Assembly: GCA_018398575.1 (NCBI GenBank)
Contig: JAGTXZ010000009.1
Span: forward strand, 1,054,001 to 1,118,000
Length of the DNA stretch: 64,000 nucleotides
Direction: 5' to 3'
From: Ampelomyces quisqualis
Lineage: Eukaryota > Ascomycota > Dothideomycetes > Pleosporales > Phaeosphaeriaceae
The notes beneath the pieces were generated by a model, which was not told the origin of the DNA, searched no databases, and saw only the letters and a program-made list of their open reading frames with translations. Below, in pieces: positions 32,799 through 45,424 of the stretch. The position numbers and the translations under genes are program-made. Position 1 is the first letter of the stretch, and each line of letters starts with the position of its first letter.

Positions 32799-34145
32799 AT
32801 GGCTCCTGCACCCGCCCCGGAACCCACCTTTCGGAAAGACGAAAAGGTCTTCTGTTTCCATCATGAGCTGCTGTATGAGTCCAGGGTGCTGGACCTGAAG
32901 CCCTTGGAAGGGGACGACAAAAAGAGCGGTTTTCAGTACAGAATCCACTATAAAGGCTGGAAGAATACGTAAGTCTCATCCCGTTTAGTCCTGTGCAGAA
33001 GTCACTCCCATCTTTATTTGCCCTTTGCTGCTTCTCTCAATTGCGTCAGTCGCTTGGTACTGCGTGCCCATGCTTCACCACCATTCATCAACTCGTTCAC
33101 TCGCACTTTCATCTTCACATTTCCACGCATGTTATCTCAAAATTGCTCTTTCTGCAAGGTAAACTCATCACCGACTTCGTGCACTGATCATGAGCAGCTG
33201 GGACGACTGGGTTCCCGAGGACCGAATCCGCAAGCTCAGTCCTGAGAATCGCGAGCTGGCCAACAACCTGAGGCACGAAGTCATCGTAGCCCAGCGTGCG
33301 GCGAGAGCTCAGCCTCAGCCTCCTAAGAGGAAGGCACAGGGTTCGGCCAGAGGCAGTGAAGAGCGTCAAACCTCTGTCACCGCTGCTGCACCCCGCGGGC
33401 AAAAGCGTATGCGCGACAACGACCTCGAGAAGGTGAGTGCCTCCGAATAACCTGCCATGTGCTACATTTGACATGTAGCTGTCTTATCGAGAAACCCTGA
33501 GCGCCCCAGCTGACAAGGACCAGGAGGACACGTTCCAGGCAAAACGTGCAGTGAGGATTTTGATGCCAGACAGACTTAAAAGCCTGTTGGTTGATGACTG
33601 GGAAAACATCACCAAGAACCTGCAGCTCGTTCAAGTTCCTTCAAGTCAGCCCGCCGGCGTGATCCTGGATAAGTACCAGGAATACGCCATTTCAACAGGT
33701 AACAGGAACAGCACGGAGCGTGACATTCTCGAAGAAGTCGTCGCAGGCCTAAAGGAGTACTTCAACAAGAGTCTAGGACGTCTGCTGCTTTATCGTTTTG
33801 AGCGCGAGCAGTTCTATGACATCTACACGCGCATGGAGAAGTCGACGGACGGACTTGCTGGCAAGACGCTTGCTGACATATATGGTGGCGAACATTTGCT
33901 GCGCCTTTTCGGTAAGTCAACTGTGTGCCGATTTGAAAGTGGTTGGTCTAACCAGATGCACAGTCACAATGCCCGAGCTCATTGCGCAAACGAACATGGA
34001 CTACCAAGCTGTTAACCGACTTCGCGAAGAGCTCAGTCAGATGACGGCCTGGCTCGCCAAGGACAACCAAGTCAATACTTTCTTCGCATCCGTTTACGAA
34101 AGCCCTGGACAGGCCTACATCGACAAAGTCAAGTCGAGTACCTAA
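32799..34145 (+). CDS. EAF3: Chromodomain protein Eaf3 (MRG15 family)
   Basis: Subunit of NuA4 acetyltransferase and Rpd3S deacetylase complexes; reads methylated H3K36. Exons 32799-32968, 33198-33432, 33479-33911 and 33964-34145 give 339 residues. The chromodomain spans both first exons (EKVFCFHHELLYESRVL, then HYKGWKNTWDDWVPEDRIRK). A basic linker leads to the MRG domain (LPMPD-type start at ILMPDRLKSLLVDDWENIT, YRFEREQF, MPELIAQTNMD). The first intron is 229 nt and ends at tandem acceptors (…GAG/CAG); the second matches the conserved NTWDDW. The others are about 50 nt. It converges on NRK1, 185 bp apart. Confidence 0.93.
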
Positions 34146-34330
34146 ACTTCGTCTACATTTCTTTCCTTTCATATTTCCCTGTCGATGTACTGTTATTCAA
34201 TGCTTTTTCGAGAGTGTACAGCATGTTCGAGGAGCTTTGGCGCACTGTAGGACGGTTCTGAGCCAGGTGCTCGCCTGGATGGCCACCAGACGGGGTGTCT
34301 CTGTCTAGTAATATGAGATGCACATACATG

Positions 34331-35074
34331 TCATGATCCTGCAATCGCGCTCTGTAATACCCCGATAGCCCATTCTAAGCATTTTCTCATGCTCTCCCCC
34401 GCTTCCCTCGGCATTCCATGGATGTCTATTCTTGCACACACGGTTTCGTCCAATTCACCCTCGACGTCGCCATCCTCGAACAAGAATTTGTGATCTTGGA
34501 CATAATTAGGCCACACCACCTTGTCGACATAGCCCGGCGGATCTTCCCAGAATCCTTCTAGTGTTACATAGCCGCTTCTCGCCTCTCTCCTCCGCTTCGC
34601 CGTCTCATAACTTGTGCGCAGAAAAAGCCGGACATCGAAGAATGACCGAATGTCTTTCATGTCGTCTGAAAATAGAAGAAAGCCGTCTACAACGCATATT
34701 CTCCGCCCCTCCCACTCCGCATCCCCATCCAACCAGCCTCGCACCTTTTCCCTCAGATCGTCCAGCACGCTCGGCGGCACTCCATGTTCTCCCACACTAT
34801 TCTGATCTTCTTTACTCTCGAGCCACTGGGGACTTGTGCCGTGCTCTTTGATGTGCCAGAGGGCTTGTTGGAGTTGTGGGAGATTTATCGATGCGAGACA
34901 GTCCCAGTCTTGTATGCCGTTGCGTATGGGGATCTCGGCATCAGTGAGGTAGAAATCGTCCAGGTGGAGGAGGAAAAGCTTGGAGGGCGGGAAAATGTCG
35001 CGAAGCAGGCGGGACAAGGTGGTTTTGCCTGATGAAGATGGGCCTGATATGCCGAGGAGGAGAGGTGGGTGCAT
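34331..35074 (-). CDS. NRK1: Nicotinamide riboside kinase
   Basis: Phosphorylates nicotinamide riboside for NAD salvage. 247 residues, single exon, start set at MHPPLLLGISG because the P-loop GISGPSSSGKTT then lies at residues 8-19 as in the family; a longer frame upstream to 35209 is unlikely to be used. Other features: LLHLDDFYLTDAEIP with the substrate-binding Asp pair, DWDCLASINL, VVDGFLLF, a lid region with RTSYETAKRRREARSGYVT and DPPGYVDKVVWPNY. No signal peptide. The gene is divergent from the ARMH3-like gene (292 bp). Confidence 0.88.
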   Translation of the reverse strand: MHPPLLLGISGPSSSGKTTLSRLLRDIFPPSKLFLLHLDDFYLTDAEIPIRNGIQDWDCLASINLPQLQQALWHIKEHGTSPQWLESKEDQNSVGEHGVPPSVLDDLREKVRGWLDGDAEWEGRRICVVDGFLLFSDDMKDIRSFFDVRLFLRTSYETAKRRREARSGYVTLEGFWEDPPGYVDKVVWPNYVQDHKFLFEDGDVEGELDETVCARIDIHGMPREAGESMRKCLEWAIGVLQSAIAGS

Positions 35075-35366
35075 TGTAGATGGTTGATCGGTGATGGATG
35101 GTCCGCGTTTGAAGCCGTGGTAGGGAGCTTTTGTCCTGTCAAAATAGAGGACAGCAACGCCGAAAGATGATCTAATGTTGTTCAATAATGAGAGTGCGAC
35201 GATCTCCAAAGGTTACCGTCGTGTCAGTCTTGAAGCACGTGCCGTGCATCGTGGGGCTTGACCTCGAAATCGTCATCGGCATGACACATGTGGTCGCTAG
35301 CGCACCGCGTCGGCACTGTCGCGACGTGGATCATTGCAGTTGACTCAAGCGATCTGCGATATCATC

Positions 35367-37518
35367 ATGGAGCCATCGCCGCTCACGCAGGACTCGAGGC
35401 CAGAGGTCTTCCAGCCCAAAATCATTCGCCTCTATGAGGCGTTGTTCAAAGTGGGCGCATACAGCCTCATGGCTACACAGCATCGCGATTCGCTGACACA
35501 AGCAAGGTACAGGAGGATGAGGAGGAGGACACGGAGCTGTCAGACGGCTTCTGGCAGGAGTTTTTCTTGCACCGGCCAGACGCTGGTGGCTTGCAGCGCA
35601 TACTCGATTCCATACCGCCAGACGAAATGCTGCATCTGCAGTCGCAGTCGCAGCAGCTGGTGCGCCGCGCCATCTCAGGCGTCAAGCAGGCAAAGCCCCC
35701 CGCAGACGAGATCGCGCTCGAGGTACGCCGACCGCTGCCATACCACACAGCTCCAGGCTTACGGGCCAGACCTTGACAGTCTTCCTAGATGCTGCCCTCG
35801 CCAAGAAATACACCAACCCGAGCTCCGATGTCATATCGGTGCTGGCAGGTCTGCACGATGCCGACGCCGTCATGACCGACTTCGTAGCCGTTTTAGATAC
35901 CGTGATACGAAGTGGTAGAAGCTGTGCGTACGAAGCAGCCAGGAAATACAGGCATGTGCTGACCACGGAATAGTACCGCTGCGACTCAAGGCGGTGCGGG
36001 CCACGCTCTCCATCACCGCTGCTGGCTTCCATACCGCACTCCCTTCCTACTTCACGCACCGCGACCTTTTCCCTTCGCTCATGAAGCACGTCCAAGACTG
36101 CGAGAACAGCGCTCAAGTTGCGCCAGCCTTCTACCTCCTTGGCCTCTTGACCAACTACAACAAGTTCGAGTTTCAGAATCCCTACCGGCTGCGGCTCGAT
36201 GATTTCGTCAACGACGCGATAATTCAGAAAATGATTCGAAGTTTTGGAGACAACTGCTTGAAGCTGCGGGACGCCTATGTGGCTGTTCAAGAAGACCTGC
36301 CCGAGGGCTGGACTCTGGGATCTACGCTGAGTTATATTGGATTGGGCGCGCTTGCTCCCGGATCACGGCCTTCAACTCCCTCGCCAGCGGCCGAAGAAAC
36401 AAAGTCAATCTTTGGCGCACTGTAAGTTCTAGCAGTCCCCAAACACCATAGTCAAGGCTCACAGATGGACTTCAGACCGGGTCCTGAAGCTGGCACGCTC
36501 CTCACCACCTACGACTTTGCAAACGCCAACAAAGTGTTTTGCTTTCACTTGGTCTCGCTACAAGCGGAGAAAAAGCCAGACGCTTCCCCTCTGAGCGCCT
36601 ACCTCTCGTTGACATCGTACCTCTTTCAACATGCACACCGCTCTGCCAGAGCAGCCTCCTATGCATACCTCAGTCTCTTCATATTACAAGTTCTTGTCGA
36701 AGACCAGATACTAGTGAAGAAGATGTGCAGTGACGAGAGTAAGCTCTCGGTTCGCCTTTGTCGTCAGAGGCAGCCTTACTTGCCTCTTGTAAGGAGCGAG
36801 CGAGTTCCGGCTGCAGTCATCTTAGACTTGATGGTCGACGGTATCAATCACAATCTACGACGGCGGCTTGATTACGACTTCTACATGTCAGTAACTTCAT
36901 CTTCATAATCCCATATCAGACTAATGTGGAACCAGCCTTTGTCTGGCAATTCTCTTGCGAACGCTATCATACCTTAGCCGGACCAAGACTCGCCTCAGCT
37001 ACCACTGGTCCGAACTGTGGAGAACCCTCCTTTCCTTCGTCCGCTTCTTGACCACTTACGAAAGCGACATCAGGTCGAACTACAAATCATCCGGGATGGT
37101 TGACAACCTTGTCGGCCTCCTAGCATTCACTCTCTCAGCCGGCGAGAACTTTCTCCCAGATCCGGCCTCTTACGACGACCTCTTCTACAAGCTGACAGAA
37201 TCTGGCGACGTCCTCGTCAAGTTCCGCGACGCGTACAGATTATCGAGCCAGACCGGCTCAATGCAGTCGCTCATCAACGTGTCCTCGCACTATCACTCGT
37301 TGCTGGAGGGGAACGAGGGTGGGAAGGCAAGGAGCAAGAATCTCAGTCCACGGGAAGTCAGCACTGTGATCAAGCAGGGCTACGAAACGTTGTCTATTGA
37401 GACGAGCGAGGGGTTGGATCAGTGGGAGAAGTTTCGAGAGGCCGATTATAAGCCTGTGTTGAAGCGCATTGCGAGGACAGTAGTGGACGACGCAAAGTCA
37501 CTAGCCGAAGCCTTGTAA
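35367..37518 (+). CDS. ARMH3-like (DUF1741) armadillo-type helical protein
   Basis: Six exons (35367-35450, 35507-35722, 35770-35923, 35974-36421, 36476-36886, 36936-37518) sum to 631 residues in frame. The predicted protein is mainly helices. Near the N-terminus, LSDGFWQEFFLHRPDAGGL and later LPSYFTHRDLFPSLMKH, FYLLGLLTNYNKFEFQNPY and the C-terminal LRTLSYLSRTKTRLSYHWSE segment match the fungal relatives of human ARMH3/C10orf76. Human ARMH3 binds the Golgi kinase PI4KB and the exchange factor GBF1; whether that holds in fungi is not shown by sequence. Five introns of 47-56 nt have clean borders. Confidence 0.82.
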
Positions 37519-38652
37519 GTCATGTAGAGACTAAACTATGGTTCTACCACATCCCGCAATCTCACTTGAAAGCGTTCCATGATGGTGGCTTTTCTTAGAT
37601 ACCGATGCACCTAGTCAGATGTACTCCTACCTTTCAAGCTGGTGCGGGGCCCCACACGCTACCTCGGCGTCAACCACAGTCATCCTTCTCCGGAAAGCCC
37701 CATTGGCTGTCATGCTTCCTGCTCCACGGCACATGCGGCCAGACTGCGCTACAAGTCCAGCCAAAGCTTCGCAACAAGCCCACTGGCACATGATGGTCGC
37801 TATGACGATGGCAGTTATTCTGATTCCGTACTTGACATTTAGGCGGGTACGGATTCAGACTGCGTATCTAATGATGCGAGAGGTGATTGGTGAAAGTGGA
37901 ATCCATCAAGACTACCTCGGGCGAGCTTCCACAGGACCGACTTGGCCGTGGCAAAGTGGGCGCAGGCCGCTTCGGCAGGGAATTCACACAACGCGAACTC
38001 CCTGCGCAACGTGCCTTGTTCGACATGCCGTGATGGTAGCAGCAGAACAGTAACAGTGGCCAGTCAAGCGGCGCAGCAAGACGAGGAGCTCTGCAGCAAA
38101 TGCGCGTCTTGATCAGCGCACCAAGGCGCCTCCTGTCGAATGGCGGCTGCGGTTGCGGGTAACTGGAATCCGGAGAAACGGAGCTGGCTCGCGTGGTACG
38201 AGCTGTGGGCCCAGACAAGGACGACGGCCATGGGCTTTCGTCATACTCCATGTGCCCGCCGATGCGCACACGAGGGGTAACATGGTGATTGACCAGCCAG
38301 ACAGATGTTGACATGTCGTCTTGATAAGGCAGCCGGCCGCCCATGATCTGCCTGGGATCTTGCTGTCATTTGCGTCCTTTTGCAACTCGCTCTGAGGAAC
38401 CGCGCATTCGTACCATCGATTGCAGTTCCGACTTGCTCCACCTGCACAGCCAGCTGTTCTCCGAGCGTGACCCAGCGGCTTCAATCTGGGCCGCTACCGC
38501 CCTCAAGCGTCCCGCCGAGCCCTTTACCCGGTCATTCAGACATATAATCTGCCAGGAGAGCTTGCCCACTCGTCCCAGAAGCTCACATTCCCCGAGACTC
38601 GCGCCGAAACGCGCCTCGAGCTCTTCAGACCCCTTGCCGCAAGCTACACACC
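37519..38652. other. Non-coding stretch, promoter region of acetyl-CoA synthetase
   Basis: 1.1 kb without a supported gene; open frames up to 158 codons show no family features. It probably includes the 3' UTR of the ARMH3-like gene and the promoter and leader of acetyl-CoA synthetase. Confidence 0.4.
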
Positions 38653-41094
38653 ATGTCCGAAGGAACCACCAAACCGTCTGTGCCTGTAGTGGCCGAGGCT
38701 CACAATGTCGACACTTTCCACGTCCCCAAGGCGTTTCTCGAGTGAGTACACGGCTTTTCCTTCGCAGAGAGAAGCAGCAGTCATCTGCTTGACGTGTGAC
38801 AGTGCGGGGTGACCCCGCCATGCGTAGCGAACACGGTCCCGATCACCATGACGCGCAAACCACGAGCCAGTGCGAGCAATCGGAAAGCTAATCATGTCTT
38901 TGCAGCAAGCACCCTCACTCGAAACCGCACATCAACGGCCTCGAGGAATACCAGAAGCTGTACAAAGAGTCCATCACAGAGCCCAAGCAGTTCTGGGGAC
39001 GTCTTGCGCGCGAACTACTCACGTGGGATCGCGACTTCCAGACCGTACACGCGGGGAGTTTCGAGGGCGGCGACAACGCGTGGTTCCTCGAAGGTAGATT
39101 GAATGCCAACTACAACTGCGTTGACCGTCACGCTTTCAAAGACCCAGACAAGCCTGCCATCATCTACGAGGCAGACGATGCTGATGATAGCCGCATCATC
39201 TCCTACGGAGAGCTTCTCCGCCAGGTTTCCAAGCTTGCCTACACATTGAAGGAGATGGGCGTGCGCAAGGGTGACACTGTCGCGCTCTACCTGCCCATGA
39301 TTCCCGAGGCGGTCATCTCCTTCCTCGCCTGCTCTCGTATTGGCGCCGTGCACTCGGTCGTCTTCGCGGGTTTCTCGTCCGACTCTCTGCGCGATCGAAT
39401 CGTGGACGCCGAATGCAAAGTAGTCATTACGACCGACGAGGGCAAGCGAGGTGGCAAGGTCATCAGCACCAAGAAGATTGTCGACGAAGCTCTCAAGCAA
39501 TGTCCCGGCATCAGCCACTGTCTCGTATACAAGCGCACTGGTGCAGAGATTCCGTGGACCCAAGGCCGAGACTGGTGGTGGCATGAGGAGGTTGAGAAAT
39601 ACCCCAACTACATTGCACCTGAGCCCATGAACTCGGAGGATCCTCTCTTCTTGCTATACACATCGGGTTCGACTGGCAAGCCCAAGGGCGTAATGCATAC
39701 CACCGGAGGCTACCTCCTGGGAGCAGCGGCCACGGGCAAATACGTTTTCGACATCCACGACAACGATGTGTTCTTCTGTGGCGGTGATGTAGGATGGATC
39801 ACAGGCCACACATACGTCGTGTATGCCCCTCTGTTGCTTGGTGTTGCCACGGTTGTCTTTGAGGGTACGCCTGCCTACCCCGACTTTTCACGGTACTGGG
39901 ACATCGTCGACAAGTACAACGTCAGCCAGTTCTACGTTGCGCCCACGGCGCTGCGACTGCTCAAGCGCGCCGGCAACGAGCACGTCAAGCACAAGATGAA
40001 GAACCTTAGGATTCTCGGATCTGTGGGAGAGCCAATTGCTGCCGAGGTCTGGAAGTGGTACTTTGAGATTGTCGGCAAGGAGGAAGCACATGTTGTTGAT
40101 GTGAGTCCGACTTGATGAGCATGGCTCGTAGAGACAATGCTAATGGTACACAGACCTACTGGCAGACCGAGACGGGCTCGCACGTCATCACGCCGCTCGG
40201 TGGTGTTACGCCTACGAAGCCAGGGTCTGCGTCGCTTCCTTTCTTCGGTATCGAGCCTGCGATTATCGATCCTGTCTCAGGAGAGGAGATGCACGGCAAC
40301 GATGTCGAGGGCGTGCTGGCTTTCAAGCAGCCGTGGCCTAGTCTGGCACGTACGGTCTGGGGAGCACACCAGCGATACATGGACACGTATCTGAACGTGT
40401 ACAAGGGCTACTACGTGAGTGCAATGGTGTTGGCCCTGACGCGTCGCGCTATGCTGATCATGGCAGTTCACGGGAGACGGTGCTGGGCGTGATCACGAAG
40501 GGTACTACTGGATTCGAGGACGGGTGGATGATGTTGTCAACGTGTCGGGGCACCGGCTGTCGACGGCTGAGATTGAGGCAGCGCTCATCGAGCATGGTAC
40601 GTGCGCCGGACATAAGCAGCGTGTCAGCGTGGCACATCGGAGTTAACTAACGCGACTCCAGACTCGGTGGCTGAGGCGGCAGTGGTGGGTATCCATGACG
40701 AACTGACAGGCCAGGCCGTGAACGCATTCGTGGCGCTCAAAGATGGCACCGAGACCAGCGACCAGGTCAAGAAGGACTTGATTCTGCAAGTGCGAAAGTC
40801 GATTGGACCATTTGCAGCGCCCAAGGCCATTTTTGTGGTGCCGGATCTGCCCAAGACCAGGTCGGGCAAGATCATGCGGCGCATCATGCGGAAGATCTTG
40901 GCGGGAGAGGAGGACCAGCTGGGCGACACATCCACCGTAAGTGAAGCTTTCCCTCTGGTGGTTGCTGGGCAGTGGGCAGGGATGAAGGTGACGCGTTCTT
41001 GGGTGGAGAAGCGGGCTAACGGCACCTGCAGCTGTCGGATCCGTCGGTCGTTGACAAGATTATCGACATTGTGCACCAGTCTAGGAGGAAATAG
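38653..41094 (+). CDS. facA: Acetyl-CoA synthetase
   Basis: Makes acetyl-CoA from acetate, ATP and CoA; feeds acetate use and histone acetylation. Exons 38653-38741, 38906-40100, 40154-40414, 40467-40596, 40662-40936 and 41032-41094 give 670 residues, the family length. Motifs: YTSGSTGKPKGVMHTTGG (AMP binding), GGDVGWITGHTY, VAPTALRLLKR, YWQTETGSH, DVVNVSGHRLSTAEIE (hinge) and the acetylatable catalytic Lys in KTRSGKIMRRI. Residues 1-30 form the conserved leader (HVPKAFLDKHPHSKPHI spans intron 1). Intron 1 is 164 nt; the others are 52-95 nt. In fungi this gene is usually acetate-inducible; no regulatory site is claimed here. Confidence 0.95.
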
Positions 41095-41725
41095 TCGGCT
41101 TGGAAGAGTGTTATTGGAGTCCTCAGGCGATTGGTGTTTGTCTTTCTAGCAGTGCGTGTGAGCGAGCAGGTCGATGGAGTGTGAATAGTGAGCCTGAGGG
41201 CCAAGCTCTTGAGGCTGGGGCTGGTGCCGCATTGCCGTGCAGGGACAAGGTCTCGCAGCTGTCTGCCAACTACCGCCGAACTGTTTTTGGCATCCAAGGG
41301 TCCTGTCCACAGCGTGCAGTGAAGGTGAAGTGTGTGTACCAGCGCCGCACAAGAGGCGTTGAAGCAGTCAAGCAGCCAAGCAGTCAAGCAGTCGAGCAAG
41401 CGTTTCATTCGTGTCGCCGTGTCGCGCCCAGCGCCCATGCTCCGCCTTCCGGGCTTGCCAAGAAAGTCGCGGCTGTGCACCATTACGCATGCTTTTGCTG
41501 TCTGTCTTTGTTGCCGCCGTTGACCGCGTGTGTACACACACACACACAATACAATCGGCAGTGCACACCCATCTGCCGGCCTCTCCCACCCCGCAGCGCC
41601 TGCCATCCATGTCGCCCACTGTCCTGTTATAGTCCTCGTGTTCGTTTTCTGTTTCCCTCCCAACGCCTCCCGCCCGTCACCATCCCCTTTGACAGCCGGA
41701 CGGATAGCCACCCTCGCCACACGTC
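41095..41725. other. Non-coding stretch with short CA run
   Basis: Between acetyl-CoA synthetase and the ADAM-type gene. A short (CA)n run is at about 41535-41548. It probably contains the ADAM gene promoter and a C/T-rich leader. Confidence 0.45.
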
Positions 41726-44193
41726 ATGTTGCTCCTGCGCAGCCTGAGTGCCGCTGTCGCCGTCGCCCTTGCCACGCTTGCAGCCGCCTCGTCGACCGCC
41801 CGCGAGCCACTGCGCCGCATCAACATTGCCAAAAACGCCGACATCCTCACGCCGCACCACCGCGTAACCGCCCACTCGACCTTCGACGTCGCCTTTGACG
41901 TCGCCGGCCAGCGCATCCGCCTCAACCTCGAGCCGAACCACGACCTGTTCGTTGACGGAGGCACCGTCTCGTATCTGGCTGCAGACGGCAGCATAGCAAG
42001 CCAGGAGCCCATCGACCGCTTACGGCACAGGGTCTTCAAGGGCACCGCTTGGGTCAAGAGGGGGAACCGCTGGGACAATGTCGGCTGGGCGCGTATCGGC
42101 ATCCGGCAGGACGGGCTGAAGCCACTCTTCGAGGGACATTTCACCATCTCCCACGACCACCACCACATCAAGCTCTCGACCAACTACAAGGCAACGCGGT
42201 TACAGGACGATCCGGACGTGGAGCTGCGCCATGACGAATTCATGGTGGTCTTCAGGGACTCGGACATGGGCCGGTGGGAGGAACACTCGGAGCTGAAGAA
42301 GCGCGAGGCTGGGCCGGCCTGCTTGAGCGACGAGCTGGGCTTCAACAAGCGGGACGACCATCCAGTCTATGCTGCCATGCGCGCGCGCAGCGAGAACAAC
42401 TTCTTTTCCACGCCCATCAACAGTCTCTTCGGCAAGCGACAACTCGATGGCCAGCCAGGCGGCAACAGCGCTGGTGTCAACCTCGTCTCGACCATCGGCA
42501 GCACTACGGGATGCCCGAGCACCCGCAAAGTGGCTCTGGTTGGCGTTGCTGCTGATTGCACCTACGTCCAGTCCTTCAACCGGGACAAGAACGCGACCCA
42601 GCAGAATGTCATCGATCAAATCAACCAGGCTTCGGAGCTCTTTGAGAGCACCTTCAACATTTCCCTGGGCCTGGCCAATATAGTCGTCACTGAGCCCGAC
42701 TGCCCGACATCACAACAGCAAGCGACGCCGTGGAACCAGGCTTGTAGCAGCAGCATTCAGATTCAAGACCGCCTGAACCAATTTTCCCAGTGGCGAGGAC
42801 AGCAAACTGATAACTTCTCACATTGGACGCTCCTCAGCACGTGCAACACAGGCTCTGCCGTCGGCCTGGCATGGCTCGGTCAGGCTTGTACTGCCGGCTC
42901 TCAGCGCAACTCTGGAAACGGTGGCGAGACTGTCGCTGGCGCCAATGTCGTTGTTCGCACCTCGACCGAGTGGCAAGTCATTGCCCACGAAACGGGTCAT
43001 ACCTATGGCGCTGTCCACGATTGCACTTCGGATCAGTGCGCAAACTCGAATCTCGTCAGCGCACAACAATGTTGCCCGCTCAGCTCCACCACTTGTAGTG
43101 CTGGCGAAGGCTTCATCATGAATCCTTCAACTGCCCGAGGCATCACTCGCTTTTCGGCTTGCTCTGTCGGAAACGTTTGCTCGGCGTTGGGACGGAACAG
43201 TGTCAAATCTGGCTGCCTCACCAACAACAGGGGTGTCGGTACGATCACTGGCCAGACCTGTGGCAACGGTATCGTTGAAGGTGACGAGCAGTGCGATTGT
43301 GGTGGAACAGCAGGCTGCGGTAGCAACCAGTGCTGCGACCCGACCACATGCCGATTCAGAAGCACTGCTGTCTGTGATGACTCTAACGAAGACTGCTGCC
43401 GCAACTGCCAGTTCGCCTCGGCGAGCACTGTGTGCCGCCCCAGCGTTGGTGAATGTGACCCTCAGGAAACTTGCAGCGGATCTGGTCCTTATTGTCCGGA
43501 AGATACGACCAACCCAGATGGTGATGATTGCGGTAATGGACTTCAATGTGCCAGTGGTCAGTGTACATCCAGGGACCAACAGTGCAAGACTGTCATGGGT
43601 AGCTATACTCAAGGCAACGATACGTATGCTTGCGACAACAGCAACTGTCAACTCAGCTGCGCAAGTCCAGAGTTCGGGAGGGGTGTTTGCTATGGTCTGC
43701 AACAGAACTTCTTGGACGGTACCTCTTGTACTGGTGGCGGTACTTGTCAAAACGTAAGCCTTGCTGCAACTTTTTCCATCTTGCACGTATTCTAACCATT
43801 ATCCAGGGTCAATGTGCCAACGGCTCCGTCGGCAAAGAAATCAAGAGCTGGATCGATCGGCACCTCAACCTCGTCATCGGCCTCTCCGCAGGTATCGGCG
43901 GCCTCATCGTCCTCATCATCCTCTGCTGCTGCTGGTCCTCGTACCGCCGCCGCTCCAAGCAAAAGAAGTACGCCAAGAAATTCGCTGCGGGACAACCCCC
44001 TCCACTCACATCCCATTCCCGGGGCCATCACCACCGCGGGCCCCAGAGCCCGAATGGCTCGGGCAACGCACTCATGGCGCAGGTCGGGCCGAGCCCGAGT
44101 CAGGGCCAATGGGGACCGAATCCGAATCATGGCCCGCCATCAATGCAAAGTCCTCCGCCGTTGCATCATCGGAGTTCGTTGAGGTATGCATGA
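41726..44193 (+). CDS. ADAM-type zinc metalloprotease, membrane-anchored
   Basis: A single-pass protease of the fungal ADM-A/ADM-B type. Exons 41726-43753 and 43807-44193 give 804 residues. Order: signal peptide, prodomain with a dibasic site (LFGKRQLDG) before the catalytic domain, active site HETGHTYGAVHDC from residue about 421 (zinc-binding HExxHxxGxxHD), a disintegrin-like Cys-rich domain (CGNGIVEGDEQCDCGG), a further Cys-rich region, a transmembrane helix in exon 2 (LSAGIGGLIVLIILCCCW) and a basic then Pro/Gly-rich cytoplasmic tail. Fungal members are few and their substrates little known. The only intron (53 nt) lies before the helix, as in relatives. Confidence 0.93.
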
Positions 44194-45424
44194 TACACTT
44201 GGTAGTGTAACTTTTACGGCCTTTTCTTCACGACTCATTGTATTTTTGCCGAGGGTATAGAACTTGGCGGTTCTGGGCGTTTGATTATTCTTCATCACTT
44301 GCATCGTTGTAGGGCGTTTCCCTTGCATTGGGTACGGCTGCGTAAGCTGGGTTGTTCTTTGTATAGAGGGCATTCAGGGGGGAAAGTGTGAGAAAGATGT
44401 GTCTTCTGGCCAGGGCATTTGGCAAACCATGTTGGTGGAAATCATGTAGCTGATGATCAATTATCGCGCGGTAAGACGCTCTCGTCACTGCACTTAAAGT
44501 TTGGCTTCCTCAGATGACTCCTCATGTGCTTTCTATGGCTCGTCGCCGTCTACATAGCCTCAAGCTGGATTGAACACACTCTGAAAATCACGAATTCAAG
44601 CAAAGGTAAAGTATCACGGTATGTCGTTCCTCCAGCAGCAAAAGATGTTCCGCATAGGCGCCACCTCAAGGACGTCGCTCTCCACAACACCGAAATACCC
44701 AGCCGCCGTGTGATGACGTGCATCGGTTCCCATGAAACCTTTGTTTCTTTTTCTACCCCAAAACCCGGTTCAACGCGCTGCCGTCTATGCCGTACACCTG
44801 GAGCTCTCCTGCTTTTATCGGTCCTGATGTCTTCTTCTCCTGCTTTTATCGGTCCTGATGTCTTCTCCTCGAGGTGCTTGGTTGGTCATGGATGATCGCT
44901 TCGTAATACCTGAAAACACTTGCTCCTAGACAAGCGCCCACCTGCAAAGTCATGTTTGAAACGACAAGGAGCGCGGCAGCTGCGTCGCCAAGCCCGAAAC
45001 AGCGGGTTTCAAAACACCCAGGACTAACCGTTCATCTCTTTGCAACTGATTTTCGAAATTGTCTAGATCGTCCAGGGTAAAGATGCTACTTCATGTAGAT
45101 TGCTAGCGGGCGGCTACGTTCGTTTCGCAGCCTAATGCCAGGAGAGCGTGGACGGCTGTCTCGCGTGTACCCATGTGTCAAACCTGATTCATTTGTTGCG
45201 TCTGCGCGCGCTGCAAGACTTGAGCAATTCGTTATAAGGCCCGAGGGACCAGCGTCGTTCGTTATCATCATTCCAACAGGCCAGTCCTTCTTGGATTTCC
45301 GTTCTTTCGTTACCACATTCACTTACTTGCCGTCATTCTTTCTTCGTGATCCGTGATCACTTATATTCATTCACCGCTGTAACAGACCAAGCCTGGTTTC
45401 TATAGAAACTGGTCAAACTTCGCA
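44194..45424. other. Non-coding stretch before the AA9 gene
   Basis: No supported gene in 1.2 kb. It holds a 31-bp tandem duplication at 44805-44866 and the promoter and leader of the AA9 gene. Confidence 0.45.
44805..44866. repeat. 31-bp tandem duplication
   Basis: Two adjacent copies of a 31-bp unit starting TCTCCTGCTTTTATCGG; the second begins at 44836. They are nearly identical, so the duplication is probably recent. It lies in non-coding sequence. Confidence 0.8.
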
